DNA of 64,000 bases from Candidatus Thiodiazotropha sp. CDECU1 (GTDB lineage Bacteria; Pseudomonadota; Gammaproteobacteria; Chromatiales; Chromatiaceae): positions 3,348,001 to 3,412,000 of the forward strand of contig NZ_OY734020.1 in the NCBI RefSeq assembly GCF_963455295.1, written 5' to 3'. This document shows positions 32,550 through 42,135 of the stretch, piece by piece. The notes under the pieces were generated by a model. The model was not told the origin of the DNA and searched no databases. It saw only the letters and a list, made by a program, of their open reading frames with translations. The translations under genes were made by a program, and so were the position numbers. Position 1 is the stretch's first letter, and every line of letters starts with the position of its first letter.

Positions 32550-34133
32550 TCATTCTGAGATCGACTCCAATACCTCCAGCCTAAGCTGTTTTCTATCGAC
32601 CTTGCCATTGGGATTGGTTGGCAAACTGGTACGAAAAATCACTTCAGCCGGCATCATATAACTTGCCAATCGCTGTTTACAATTATCCAGCAACTGCTTT
32701 TCCGTCACTTCGATACCGCTTTTAAGCGTAGCTACAAGCACGATCGACTGGCCTATCGTGGTGTGAGGAATACCCAATGCAATCACCTCGGATACCAGGC
32801 CCGAACGGTAGAATATCTCTTCGATCTCGTTTGGGCTGACCCGATAACCCATTGTTTTGATCAAATCATCATCTCTGCGCATGAAATAGAGATAGCCTTC
32901 GCTGTCCATCTTCACGATGTCCCCCGACCAGACTGCCAGCTCATTGCCTGGTATGGCATCATTGCGATTGGGTATTGGTCTGAATCGCTGATTTGTCGCC
33001 TCCACATCGTTCCAGTAACCCATTGAGACCAGCGATCCACGATGAACCAACTCACCGGGTTCATCCACGCCACAGGGGCTTCCGTCGCTGCGTAACACCA
33101 GTACCTCGGCATTCGGAATCGCCTTGCCAATGGAGGTGGGTCTTTTCTTGACCTGATCCGGCGCCAGGTAGGTCGATCGAAACGCCTCAGTAAGCCCATA
33201 CATGAGATAGATCTCGGTATCGGGCAGTACCTGGCGCAGCAGCTCCGTGGTCTCTACCGGCACCACGCCACCGGAACTGGTGATATAGCGCAGGTGGGAT
33301 GCAACTTCGCCGGGCCAGGGCAGCTCGACCAGCAGATTCCATAATGGTGGCACCGCGGCCAAGCCGGTGATCTGCTCCTGGGCAAGGGTGTTGAGCACTT
33401 CCATAGGCAACAGGTAGTTGATCAATACGACAGTAGCGCCGACCAGAAATGCGGTTGTCAACTGGCTCATGCCATAGTCGAAGCTGAGGGGAAGTACTGC
33501 AAGGATCCTGTCAGACGAGCTGTTTTTCAAATATTGGGCGACACTTTTCGCGCCATTCACCATGTTCCTATGGGAAAGGATTACACCCTTCGGATCACCA
33601 GTGCTGCCCGATGTATAGATGAGCGAGACCAAATCCGTATCGATCACCCGATGTCCGCGAGGGGCGACAGGATTCGCGATCAACTCATCCCAGGCGATCA
33701 AACGCTGGGCATGCATTCCCTCCTCCTCGCTGTCTACCCCATCAATCAAAACCACGCTTTGTAGATCGACGCAATACCCAAGGGCGGTTTTCAGCGAACG
33801 GCATTTACCCTGGGTGGTAATCAGGACCTTGGCATCGCAGTCCAGCAGAATATGCGAAACCTGATGGGCCTTGAGGGCCGGATTGATTGGCACGAATACG
33901 GCACCCGCCGCAGCCGTGGCGAAAATAGAGACCACATCCTCCAGGCACTTTGGCAGATAGATTGCGACACGGTCCTGTTTATCGATTCCGATATCGATCA
34001 GAGCCCGGGATATGTGATCGACCTGTTGTGCAAGTTCAGCATAGGTCAGAGAGGTTGATTTGTACTTGAGGGCCGTTTGTGACGGAGTGCGGCTGGCCGA
34101 TTCGTATATAAGATCATGGAGAAGTACAGCCAT
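32550..34133 (-). CDS. AMP-forming acyl-CoA ligase/synthetase, resembling the exosortase A-associated subfamily
   Basis: A 527-aa ANL-superfamily adenylating enzyme. Motif A3 is LIYTSGSTGDPKGVI, A5 is YLMYGLTEAFRSTY, A7 is VWSGDIVKMDSEGYLYFMRR, and the catalytic lysine A10 is in NPNGKVDRKQL. The segment LPLSFDYGMSQLTTAFLVGA followed by TVVLINYLLP is what I recall of the acyl-CoA ligases of exosortase A/PEP-CTERM loci (TIGR03098-type). That assignment is from memory. It lies alone between lpxB and rnhB, normally adjacent, with gaps of about 120 bp on each side. Confidence 0.85.
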   Translation of the reverse strand: MAVLLHDLIYESASRTPSQTALKYKSTSLTYAELAQQVDHISRALIDIGIDKQDRVAIYLPKCLEDVVSIFATAAAGAVFVPINPALKAHQVSHILLDCDAKVLITTQGKCRSLKTALGYCVDLQSVVLIDGVDSEEEGMHAQRLIAWDELIANPVAPRGHRVIDTDLVSLIYTSGSTGDPKGVILSHRNMVNGAKSVAQYLKNSSSDRILAVLPLSFDYGMSQLTTAFLVGATVVLINYLLPMEVLNTLAQEQITGLAAVPPLWNLLVELPWPGEVASHLRYITSSGGVVPVETTELLRQVLPDTEIYLMYGLTEAFRSTYLAPDQVKKRPTSIGKAIPNAEVLVLRSDGSPCGVDEPGELVHRGSLVSMGYWNDVEATNQRFRPIPNRNDAIPGNELAVWSGDIVKMDSEGYLYFMRRDDDLIKTMGYRVSPNEIEEIFYRSGLVSEVIALGIPHTTIGQSIVLVATLKSGIEVTEKQLLDNCKQRLASYMMPAEVIFRTSLPTNPNGKVDRKQLRLEVLESISE

Positions 34134-34258
34134 CGCTAACTAAAGGTATCCCTGCCGCAGGTAAATGATATGTGATTATATTTTCCGCATAGCCAATAAG
34201 AGCAAAAAAATCACCCTCTGTCTAATCAAATAATGAGTGACCGCCGGAATGCCAGGCT

Positions 34259-35425
34259 CTAATTTTCAGCCAGCAAATCCAGGACTGCATCGGCGGCGGC
34301 CTGGGCGGCATCACGACGCAGATTCCTGTGGATTTCCATATAGGCGCGGGTAATCTGCGCACGCTTTGTCGCGTCTTCGAGAAACGCCAGCACCGCCCTA
34401 CCCAGGGCGCCCGGTTTGCACGCCTCCTGGATGAATTCAGGGGCGTAGGGTTGATCGGCAAGCAGATTCGCCAATGCCACATGGGGAGTTTTCAATAACT
34501 TAAAGCGGCGAATCAACCAAACCGTGAGCGGTGAAAGTCGATAGGCCACCACCATGGGACGCTTCAGTAACAGGGTTTCAAGGGTAGCCGTACCCGATGC
34601 GGTCAGCACCACATCTGCTGCACGAATCGCATCTCTGGGTCTACCATTGAGCAGCGTTACCTGCAATTCAGGCGCAGTCGCTTCAATCAGTTCCTGAAAA
34701 AGCTGTTTGAGCTTCTGATTCACCATCGGCGCGACAAACTGCAGATCCGGCCTTTGCTGTTGCAGCCACAACGCTGTTTGCAGGAACACCGGGCCAAGCC
34801 TGCTCACTTCACTCATCCGGCTTCCTGGCAATAGGGCGACAACAGGCCTTTCCCTCACCAGGCCCAACCCATCCCTGTTCGCTGCGGGTTCTGACGGCTC
34901 CAGGGGAATCTGGTCCGCCAGTGGATGCCCCACATAGACTGCAGGCACCTTGTGTCGAAGCAGAAAATCGACCTCGAAGTCAAAGATACAGAGCATCAGG
35001 TCAACCGCCCTTTGCAGCTTCTTCACCCGGCCCTGCCGCCAAGCCCAAACCGTGGGACTGACAAAATGCGCTGTTGTTACACCGGCCGCTTTGAGCTTGG
35101 TCTCCAGTGCCAGGTTGAAATCGGGGGCATCGACCCCTAACACGAGATCGGGGGGATTGGCGAGAAAGTAGGCCAGCAGGTTTTTACGTGTGCGTAGCAG
35201 TCCAGGCAGATGACCGATGACCTCGGCAAACCCCATCACCGGATCCATCTTGGCAAGAGAACGGCAACCTGCCGCCTCCATCAACGGCCCTGTCATACCC
35301 TCGAACTCGATATCCGCATGCTTGGCGTGCAAGGCTTCGATCAATGCCGCTGCCAACTGATCACCCGACACCTCATTCGCCAGGATGCCGATCCTTGGGG
35401 GTCTCTTTGCTTGTCTCTGTTGCAT
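34259..35425 (-). CDS. lpxB: Lipid-A-disaccharide synthase
   Basis: Condenses UDP-2,3-diacylglucosamine with lipid X to form the lipid A disaccharide at the inner membrane. The 388-aa protein has the family features IGILANEVSGDQLAAALI, MTGPLMEAAGC, the VSPTVWAWRQGR segment and LLPGSRMSEVSRLGPVF. It is a GT19 glycosyltransferase with a GT-B fold. It follows lpxA by 24 bp. Confidence 0.96.
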   Translation of the reverse strand: MQQRQAKRPPRIGILANEVSGDQLAAALIEALHAKHADIEFEGMTGPLMEAAGCRSLAKMDPVMGFAEVIGHLPGLLRTRKNLLAYFLANPPDLVLGVDAPDFNLALETKLKAAGVTTAHFVSPTVWAWRQGRVKKLQRAVDLMLCIFDFEVDFLLRHKVPAVYVGHPLADQIPLEPSEPAANRDGLGLVRERPVVALLPGSRMSEVSRLGPVFLQTALWLQQQRPDLQFVAPMVNQKLKQLFQELIEATAPELQVTLLNGRPRDAIRAADVVLTASGTATLETLLLKRPMVVAYRLSPLTVWLIRRFKLLKTPHVALANLLADQPYAPEFIQEACKPGALGRAVLAFLEDATKRAQITRAYMEIHRNLRRDAAQAAADAVLDLLAEN

Positions 35426-35449
35426 AGACGGAAATAGAAATACCCAAGG

Positions 35450-36244
35450 CTAACGTAAAATACCTCGACCCTTATGTTTGAGGAAATCGGTCAGGATCTC
35501 AAGTTCAGGGGTATCGCTCAGCATCGCATCGATCCCTTCCCTGGCCTCTTCCAGGCGTTTCTTGGAGAGATAGATCAGTTTATAGGCTCGTTTGATCTGT
35601 TGGATGGCGTCATCGTTGAATCCCCGGCGGCTCAATCCCTCCCGGTTGATACCATGCGGTTTGGCCGGTTGCCCCGAGGCCATGACGTAGGGCGGCAGAT
35701 CCATGCTGATTGCCGATCCCATCCCGGAAAAACTGTGTGCCCCCACCCGACAGAATTGATGCACTTTCGTGAACCCCCCCAGGATAGCGTGACGCCCAAT
35801 CTGCACATGCCCGCCCAGGGAGGCCGCATTGGCCATAATGATATGGTCCTCCAGTACACAATCATGGGCCACATGGATATAGGCCATCAGCAGATTGTCA
35901 TTGCCGATCCTTGTCACACCCTGATCCTGTACGGTGCCGCGATGCAGGGTGGCAAATTCACGGATCACATTGCGATCACCGATCTCCAGGGTGGTCGGCT
36001 CACCGGCATATTTCATATCCTGGGGATCTTCCCCTACCGAGGCAAACTGGTAGATCCGGTTGTCCCGGCCTATCTGGGTCGGTCCCTTGATCACTACATG
36101 AGGACCGATTTCAGTCCCGGCGGCGATCTTGACCCCGGCGCCGATGATTGTGAAGGGACCCACGCTGACCCCTTCATCAAGCTCAGCATCCGGATCGATA
36201 ACTGCGCGTGGATCTATCAGTTGCCTATCTCCCGTGCCGTACAC
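35450..36244 (-). CDS. lpxA: UDP-N-acetylglucosamine acyltransferase
   Basis: First step of lipid A synthesis, moving a 3-hydroxyacyl chain from ACP to UDP-GlcNAc. Left-handed beta-helix hexapeptide repeats run through most of the sequence, with the catalytic histidine in [13 protein letters not shown]. The start is ambiguous. A GTG at 36244 gives 264 aa but overlaps fabZ by 28 bp. Family similarity begins at the CTG at 36220 ([10 protein letters not shown]), which overlaps the fabZ TGA as CTGA and has GGGAG 8 nt upstream. Confidence 0.95.
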   Translation of the reverse strand: MYGTGDRQLIDPRAVIDPDAELDEGVSVGPFTIIGAGVKIAAGTEIGPHVVIKGPTQIGRDNRIYQFASVGEDPQDMKYAGEPTTLEIGDRNVIREFATLHRGTVQDQGVTRIGNDNLLMAYIHVAHDCVLEDHIIMANAASLGGHVQIGRHAILGGFTKVHQFCRVGAHSFSGMGSAISMDLPPYVMASGQPAKPHGINREGLSRRGFNDDAIQQIKRAYKLIYLSKKRLEEAREGIDAMLSDTPELEILTDFLKHKGRGILR

Positions 36245-36666
36245 ATGATATCCGCGGTGGCCACGGTTTTGTCCCCGACCTTTGCGGTGCAGGCGAAAAA
36301 GCCGATACCACGTTTCATCTTGTTCTGATTGACTTCGATGATGAGTTGATCACCAGGCTCCACCTGATGCTTGAATCGGGCCTTATCGATACCGACGAAA
36401 AGATAGATGGTCGTCTCATTGACTGTTTCCGGATTGGACTCCATCGCCAACAGGCCGGTCGCCTGTGCCATCGCTTCGACGATCAGTACACCCGGCATCA
36501 CCGGTTGAATGGGAAAGTGGCCGTTGAAAAAGGGTTCGTTGTAGGTGACATTTTTCAATGCCAAGAGCCGTGTATCCTTCTCATACTCAAGCACCCGATC
36601 GATAAGCAGAAAAGGATAGCGGTGCGGCAGCAAGCTCAGCACCTTATTGATGTCCATTGCGATCAA
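36217..36666 (-). CDS. fabZ: 3-hydroxyacyl-[acyl-carrier-protein] dehydratase FabZ
   Basis: Dehydrates 3-hydroxyacyl-ACP in fatty-acid elongation and competes with LpxA for the same substrate pool. The hot-dog fold signature [21 protein letters not shown] contains the catalytic histidine and glutamate. At 149 aa it has normal length. It is positioned between lpxD and lpxA as in most gammaproteobacteria, and its stop is embedded in the lpxA start region. Confidence 0.96.
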   Translation of the reverse strand: MIAMDINKVLSLLPHRYPFLLIDRVLEYEKDTRLLALKNVTYNEPFFNGHFPIQPVMPGVLIVEAMAQATGLLAMESNPETVNETTIYLFVGIDKARFKHQVEPGDQLIIEVNQNKMKRGIGFFACTAKVGDKTVATADIMCTAREIGN

Positions 36667-36707
36667 ACCGCCCTCCAGTTTCTCATGCCATTCATCTCAA
36701 CGGCTCT

Positions 36708-37745
36708 CTACAGGTCGTCTAGATGTTTTTTCTTAAGGAATTTCATCTGTTTTGCCATCGACTCCAGATTTCGGAGTCTTGCAACCACTCTTTTCCATGC
36801 GCCATTTTCCATAGCCGGAAGGTTACCACTGTAGTATCCCGCCTCTCTGAATGAGCGGGTAACCAGGGTGGCCGCTGAAAAATGCACATTATCACCTATC
36901 GTTAAATGCCCCACCAGGCCTGTCTGACCGCCGATGGTGCAGTGACTGCCGATCTTGGTTGAGCCAGCCACCGCTGAGCAACCGGCCATCGCCGTACTCC
37001 TGCCAATTTCCACGTTATGGGCAATCTGAATAAGATTATCCAGCTTGACCCCATCATGCAGAATCGTATCCTCCAATGCACCTCGGTCGATGGTGGTATT
37101 GGCACCAATCTCCACATCGTCCCCAACCCACACCCGACCGAGCTGCGGCACTTTGAGCCAATGCCCCTCATCATTGGCCAGGCCGAAGCCATCCGCACCC
37201 AGCACAGCGCCTGGGTGGATCAGGCAACGTTCACCCAAGCGGGTGTCATGGCACAGGGTCACATTCGCCACCAAGCGGGTATCGGCGCCAATCCTGCAAT
37301 TGTCCTCGACCACGCAGCCAGGGCCAATATAGACTCCCGATTCGATCCTCACCCCCTCCCCGATCACACTACAGGGTCCAATCCAGGCACCGCTGTCAAT
37401 CGAAGAAGATCCAGCTACGACCGCGGTTACATCGACACCGGGCGTAAAGGTTTCATGGGGAAATAGTTTTTCAGCCACCTTGGCATAGGCTAGATAGGGA
37501 TTGTCGGAGACCAATGCGGAAACCGGGCAATCAGCAGCATCCTTTTCATAAAGGATCACCGCCGATGCCTGGGTCGTGGAAAGGTAGCGACGATAGGCGG
37601 GATTACTGAGAAAACTGATCTCTCCGGGTTTTGCGCCCTGTAGTGTCCCAACCCCGGTAATCGTCGTTTTCGGATCACCTAGCAGTTTCGCCCCAACAGC
37701 ATCTGCCAGGTCACCGAGACTGGATCCAGATGATCTTGATACCAC
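36708..37745 (-). CDS. lpxD: UDP-3-O-(3-hydroxyacyl)glucosamine N-acyltransferase
   Basis: Third step of lipid A synthesis, N-acylating UDP-3-O-acyl-glucosamine. The N-terminal uridine-binding domain (about 1-100) includes AKPGEISFLSNPAYRRYLS. A left-handed beta-helix with hexapeptide repeats follows, with the catalytic histidine in LIQIAHNVEIG. At 345 aa it matches family length. It follows skp by 1 bp. Confidence 0.96.
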   Translation of the reverse strand: MVSRSSGSSLGDLADAVGAKLLGDPKTTITGVGTLQGAKPGEISFLSNPAYRRYLSTTQASAVILYEKDAADCPVSALVSDNPYLAYAKVAEKLFPHETFTPGVDVTAVVAGSSSIDSGAWIGPCSVIGEGVRIESGVYIGPGCVVEDNCRIGADTRLVANVTLCHDTRLGERCLIHPGAVLGADGFGLANDEGHWLKVPQLGRVWVGDDVEIGANTTIDRGALEDTILHDGVKLDNLIQIAHNVEIGRSTAMAGCSAVAGSTKIGSHCTIGGQTGLVGHLTIGDNVHFSAATLVTRSFREAGYYSGNLPAMENGAWKRVVARLRNLESMAKQMKFLKKKHLDDL

Positions 37746-37746
37746 C

Positions 37747-38262
37747 TTATTCCGCTTTCAGCTGACGTAACTTTTCCAGCACCTTATCGGAAATGTCGAT
37801 CTTTTTGCTAAAGTAGACGACACCATCTGAAACGATAAGGTCTATGTTCTCACTCTTGCCCACTTCCCGGATCACTTCACGCACCTGCTGACGAAGTTTC
37901 TTGAACTCCTCATTCTGGCGCAGATTGAGATCCTCGCGAAACTCGGTCTGGGCGTTCTTTAACTTACGGCTTCGACTGAGAATGTCCCGTTCCAGCCTCT
38001 TGACCTCAGACTCACTCATCACCGAACCATCCCGCTGCAGCTTCTCTTCGAGCTGCTTGAGCTGTTTCTGGGAGGCAAGCAGATCCTTCTCCCGACGGGA
38101 AAACTCGGTTTGCAACCTCTCCCTGGCCGTTTTGTATTGCGGTGACTCCTCGAAGACTTTTGTGGCGTTCACAAAGCCAATACGATACTCCTCAGCAGAT
38201 ACACTGAAGGTCACGAACAATCCTAAGGTAATAACAATTAAAATTTGTCTTAGCGAATTCAC
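37747..38262 (-). CDS. skp: OmpH/Skp family periplasmic chaperone
   Basis: Periplasmic chaperone that shields unfolded outer-membrane proteins on their way to BamA. I place the start at GTG 38262 (VNSLRQILIVITL), preceded by GGGAG at 7 nt; an upstream in-frame GTG at 38298 would overlap bamA. A signal peptide (hydrophobic to about residue 20, cleavage after VSA) is followed by beta-strand residues EEYRIGFVNATKV. Long charged coiled-coil arms (about 40-130) follow, rich in Lys, Glu and Arg. Confidence 0.92.
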   Translation of the reverse strand: MNSLRQILIVITLGLFVTFSVSAEEYRIGFVNATKVFEESPQYKTARERLQTEFSRREKDLLASQKQLKQLEEKLQRDGSVMSESEVKRLERDILSRSRKLKNAQTEFREDLNLRQNEEFKKLRQQVREVIREVGKSENIDLIVSDGVVYFSKKIDISDKVLEKLRQLKAE

Positions 38263-38281
38263 CCATTCACTCCCAAACTGA

Positions 38282-40579
38282 TTAAAAACCACCACCAATC
38301 CTGAATTGAAGGTTCTTTATATCATCACCCTCTTCCTCTTTGATCGGATACCCCCAGCTAAATGAGAGGGCACCCACTGGTGAGAACCAGGATAACATCA
38401 GACCGGTGGAAGCCCTAAACAGGTCCCACTCGATCTTCTCACCCCCTGCCAGATCAAATACGTTGCCCGCATCGACAAAGAAACCGGCACGCACCGTATC
38501 CTTGAAATCATCGCCAAAGGCGGGAAAGAGTAACTCCATCTGACCCACGATTCTAGCATTTGCTCCCAAAGCATCATCCTGGGAGTCCTGTGGCCCCAGG
38601 GTATTCTCCTCGAAACCCCTTACCGAACCAATGCCGCCGGCGTAGAAGTTGCGGAAAAAGGGCAACTCGTCATCTTCCCCATATCCGTCTCCATATGCCA
38701 ACTCCCCATTCAGCTTCAGGGTCAGCGAGTTGGTGAGTTGGAAATAGTGGGCATTTGAATATTTAACACGGTAATACTGCAGGTCACTGCCGGGGGTATT
38801 GGCCTCGACACTGAATACCTGCCGGCCACCGCGATTGGGGAATATGGCGCGATCCCTGGTATCGTGAATCCAGCTACCCACGATTTCGAAATCGTCAAAC
38901 TCATCGCCATTGGTATCGATGAACTCCTCGATTTCATCAGAAGGGGAGGAACCAAGGAAGAAGGTCGTACGCTCATAGGCCAGACTGAATCTAAGCCGAT
39001 CGTATTCGGTCAAGGGTATACCGTAGTGGACCCCAAGACGTCCCACATCGGTGGAATAGCTGGAGATATTGAGTTCGGAGAAATCAGTCTTCCGATAACT
39101 CATCTCATAACCCTGACTCACACCATCGATGGTGTAGTAGGGATTGGTATAGGAGAGGGAGAGCTTTTTGGTCGCGTCACTGGTATCGAAGCCGGCACTG
39201 AATCTATTCCCTGTGCCGAGAAAGTTGTTTTCACTGATACTGGCATTGAAGATCACACCCTGGGTCTGGGTAAATCCCACACCGGCACTGAACTGCCCGG
39301 ACGCGGCCTCGGTCACCGCCAGGTTAACGTCCAACTGATCCGTTGAGCCGGGTACCGCAGGGGTCTCCATGTTCACATCACTGAAAAAGCCCAAACGCTG
39401 TAGCCGTTCCCGGGAGAGGCGGGTCTTTTCACCGGAAAACCAGGCGGATTCCATCTGCCTCAACTCTCTGCGCAGCACCTCATCGCGGGTGTTGGTATTA
39501 CCCGATATATTGATGTAGCGGACATACACCCGCTTACCCGGATCGACGAAGAAGGTGATCCCCACTTGCTTGTTTTCACGATCGATGTCCGGAATGGTGT
39601 TGACGTTGGCGAATGCGTATCCCACATCGGAATAGTGACTGTTCAACCTATCTGCGCTGGCGGTCAGTTTTTTGCGCGAAAAGACCGCTCCCCGTTTAAG
39701 GTGGATCAGGGGGAATAGCTCTTCCGGGGGAATTTCCAGATCCCCGGCCAGCTTGATATCGTTTAGGGTGAAAACATCGCCCTCGTCCACCACCACGGTA
39801 ATGTAGATATCCTTCTTGTCCGGTGTAATGGATACCTGGGTAGACTCGATCTTGAAGTCGATGTAACCCCGGTCGAGATAGAATGAACGCAGTGTCTCCA
39901 GATCGCCGGAAAGCACTTGTTTGGAATATTTGTCCCGGCTGGAGAAGATGGCATACCAGGAGGGTACACCCAGGGCAAACTCATCCAACAACAGATCATC
40001 CTCATAGGCCTGGTTGCCAATAATATTGATGTGCTTGATCCTGGCGGTCAGGCCCTCGGAAATCTCGATATCCAGGCCGACACGGTTTCTCTCCAGCGGG
40101 GTAACGGTGGATTGGATCTTGATGCCATATTTGCCCCGGGCGAAGTATTGACGGTTGAGCTCCTGCTCCACCTTCTCCAATAATGCCCGCTTAAAGACCC
40201 GCCCCTCCGCCAGGCCGATGTCCTTTAACCCGGCCATCAATGGCTCGGTATCCAGCTCCTTGTTGCCAGAGATATTTATCTCCGCAATGGCGGGACGTTC
40301 ACGGACGAATACGATCAGAACATTGGCGTCGCTTTCGAGCCTTATATCCTTGAAAAAGCCTGTTTTGTAGAGGGTGCGGATAATGTGCGAAGTGTTGCCC
40401 GCGTCGACCACATCCCCGGTCTTGATGGGCAAGTAATTGAACACTGTCCCAGCCGAGATCCGCTGCAGACCTTCCACCCGTATATCCTCCACCACAAAGG
40501 CGGCAGCCTGCTGGGTCAACAGCTGTCCACCAAGCAGAACAACAAGGATTAAAATCCGGGAAATTAGAGGCATTATCAA
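38282..40579 (-). CDS. bamA: Outer membrane protein assembly factor BamA
   Basis: Central Omp85 component of the beta-barrel assembly machine. A signal peptide ends near AAAF. Five POTRA domains follow (about residues 25-420; the first begins [20 protein letters not shown]), then a 16-strand C-terminal barrel. The barrel includes the conserved [12 protein letters not shown] (lid-loop VRGF motif) and ends with the aromatic QFRIGGGF. At 765 aa it is slightly shorter than E. coli BamA (810). It lies between rseP and skp. Confidence 0.96.
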   Translation of the reverse strand: MIMPLISRILILVVLLGGQLLTQQAAAFVVEDIRVEGLQRISAGTVFNYLPIKTGDVVDAGNTSHIIRTLYKTGFFKDIRLESDANVLIVFVRERPAIAEINISGNKELDTEPLMAGLKDIGLAEGRVFKRALLEKVEQELNRQYFARGKYGIKIQSTVTPLERNRVGLDIEISEGLTARIKHINIIGNQAYEDDLLLDEFALGVPSWYAIFSSRDKYSKQVLSGDLETLRSFYLDRGYIDFKIESTQVSITPDKKDIYITVVVDEGDVFTLNDIKLAGDLEIPPEELFPLIHLKRGAVFSRKKLTASADRLNSHYSDVGYAFANVNTIPDIDRENKQVGITFFVDPGKRVYVRYINISGNTNTRDEVLRRELRQMESAWFSGEKTRLSRERLQRLGFFSDVNMETPAVPGSTDQLDVNLAVTEAASGQFSAGVGFTQTQGVIFNASISENNFLGTGNRFSAGFDTSDATKKLSLSYTNPYYTIDGVSQGYEMSYRKTDFSELNISSYSTDVGRLGVHYGIPLTEYDRLRFSLAYERTTFFLGSSPSDEIEEFIDTNGDEFDDFEIVGSWIHDTRDRAIFPNRGGRQVFSVEANTPGSDLQYYRVKYSNAHYFQLTNSLTLKLNGELAYGDGYGEDDELPFFRNFYAGGIGSVRGFEENTLGPQDSQDDALGANARIVGQMELLFPAFGDDFKDTVRAGFFVDAGNVFDLAGGEKIEWDLFRASTGLMLSWFSPVGALSFSWGYPIKEEEGDDIKNLQFRIGGGF

Positions 40580-40742
40580 TAACTACAACAGTGTTTTTTC
40601 AAATTATCCGTACTGGACGGTTCACATTCAGAACGATTTCGGTTGCGAAACAGCGCGTTAGTATAAGTGATCTTCAGAGATCAGGATACCGATAGCCTTC
40701 TGCGACGTTCACGGCCCATACTCTGTGACAACAGCGATATCT

Positions 40743-42107
40743 CTACCCCAGAAACCGGTTTATATCGACATAGAAGGCCAAACTCATAATCGCCAATAGG
40801 ATTAATAATCCGATTTTTTGGCCTTGTTCAAGGAAGCGATCCGATAGGGGCCCGCCCTTGATCCCTTCAATGAGGAAGAAAAACAGGTGCCCGCCATCCA
40901 GAACGGGTATCGGCAGCAGATTCAGCACACCCAGACTGATGCTCACCACCGCAAGAAATTTCAAAAAATAACTGAAGCCGTAACTGGCTGATTTTCCTGC
41001 AGAATCAGCAATAGATATCGGGCCGCTGAGATTTTTAACTGAAACCTCGCCGACAATCATCTTACCCAGCATACGCAACATCAGCAGGGATAGGTCCCAG
41101 GTCTTGTAGATGGATTGTCCGACTGCATCGATCGGCCCATATTTGACCACCGATCTGTAATCATCCATCAGATCATCGGGTACAGCCACACTTGCGCCGA
41201 TTCGACCATAGCTCTCCCCATCGCCCTCAATCGACAACGGGGTGATGCGCATTGCGATATAATCGCCATTGCGATCGATCTCCAGTTCTAGGGCTTGGCC
41301 AGGTCGCTTACGCACATATTCGACCCAATCACTCCAATCCATCACTTCGATACCGTCAACAGTGACGATACGATCCCCCGGTTTCAGGCCGGCCAAGTCA
41401 GCGGGCTCTCCATCCAGCACCGCATCGATAACAGGTGGCAGGGTGGGTCGATCGGGGGAGAGACCGAGATTCTGCAACAACATGCCATCCTCAGCCAACT
41501 CGGAGAGGCCCAGTCCAGGGAGTTGATGGATATGCTCCACTCCCGTCTGACCACGCACCCGGATATGGAGATTGGTGCTGTCGAGGGATTCTGACAGCAT
41601 CGCATAGACCACACTCTCCCAGGTCGGGGTGGACTGGTCGGCTACCGCGAGTATCTCATCGCCTTGGGCGAATCCCGCCTGTTCCGCGATAGAGCCGCTC
41701 TCCACCTCACCCACTAGCGGTTTGAGACCGGTATCACCGGTGACGAAGATCAGCCAGAAGGCAAAGATGGCAAACAGGAAATTGAACAGTGGACCCGCAA
41801 CAACGATGGCGCTGCGAACGCCCAAAGACTGGCGATTGAATGCGCGGTGCTGTTCCTCCGGTTCTACCGGCGCTTCGCGTTCATCCAGCATCTTTACGTA
41901 ACCACCCAGGGGTATGGCGGCAATCACATATTCGGTGCCATCTGCATCAGCAGTGCGTCGCCACAGGGCTCGGCCGAAGCCAATCGAGAAACGTAACACC
42001 TTGACGCCCAGTTTACGCGCGACCCAGAAATGACCGAACTCATGCACCGCAATTAGAATTGCCAGGGCGACGATGAATGAAACTATTGTGAAAAGTAGTG
42101 AGTCCAT
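40743..42107 (-). CDS. rseP: Site-2 intramembrane zinc protease RseP
   Basis: Inner-membrane protease that cleaves anti-sigma factor RseA in the sigmaE envelope response and clears signal peptides. The zinc site HEFGHFWVA lies in the first transmembrane helix and the third ligand is in LLPIPVLDGGHLFFF. Two PDZ domains lie between (about residues 115-310, with VVGEVESGSIAEQAGFAQGD and GEPADLAGLKPGDRI). The length of 454 aa is normal. The gap to bamA is 163 bp. Confidence 0.95.
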   Translation of the reverse strand: MDSLLFTIVSFIVALAILIAVHEFGHFWVARKLGVKVLRFSIGFGRALWRRTADADGTEYVIAAIPLGGYVKMLDEREAPVEPEEQHRAFNRQSLGVRSAIVVAGPLFNFLFAIFAFWLIFVTGDTGLKPLVGEVESGSIAEQAGFAQGDEILAVADQSTPTWESVVYAMLSESLDSTNLHIRVRGQTGVEHIHQLPGLGLSELAEDGMLLQNLGLSPDRPTLPPVIDAVLDGEPADLAGLKPGDRIVTVDGIEVMDWSDWVEYVRKRPGQALELEIDRNGDYIAMRITPLSIEGDGESYGRIGASVAVPDDLMDDYRSVVKYGPIDAVGQSIYKTWDLSLLMLRMLGKMIVGEVSVKNLSGPISIADSAGKSASYGFSYFLKFLAVVSISLGVLNLLPIPVLDGGHLFFFLIEGIKGGPLSDRFLEQGQKIGLLILLAIMSLAFYVDINRFLG

Positions 42108-42117
42108 TGGAATTTTA

Positions 42118-42135
42118 TAGTGTTAACGTGCCCTA
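42118..42135. repeat. Solo remnant resembling the inverted end of the foldback element
   Basis: TAGTGTTAACGTGCCCTA, read inversely, is TAGGGCACGTTAACACTA. This differs at two positions from the outer 18 bp of the element at 21109-21377. It lies in the 25-bp rseP-dxr gap and its last 3 bp form the dxr stop codon (TAG). It could be a decayed end or chance. Confidence 0.35.
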
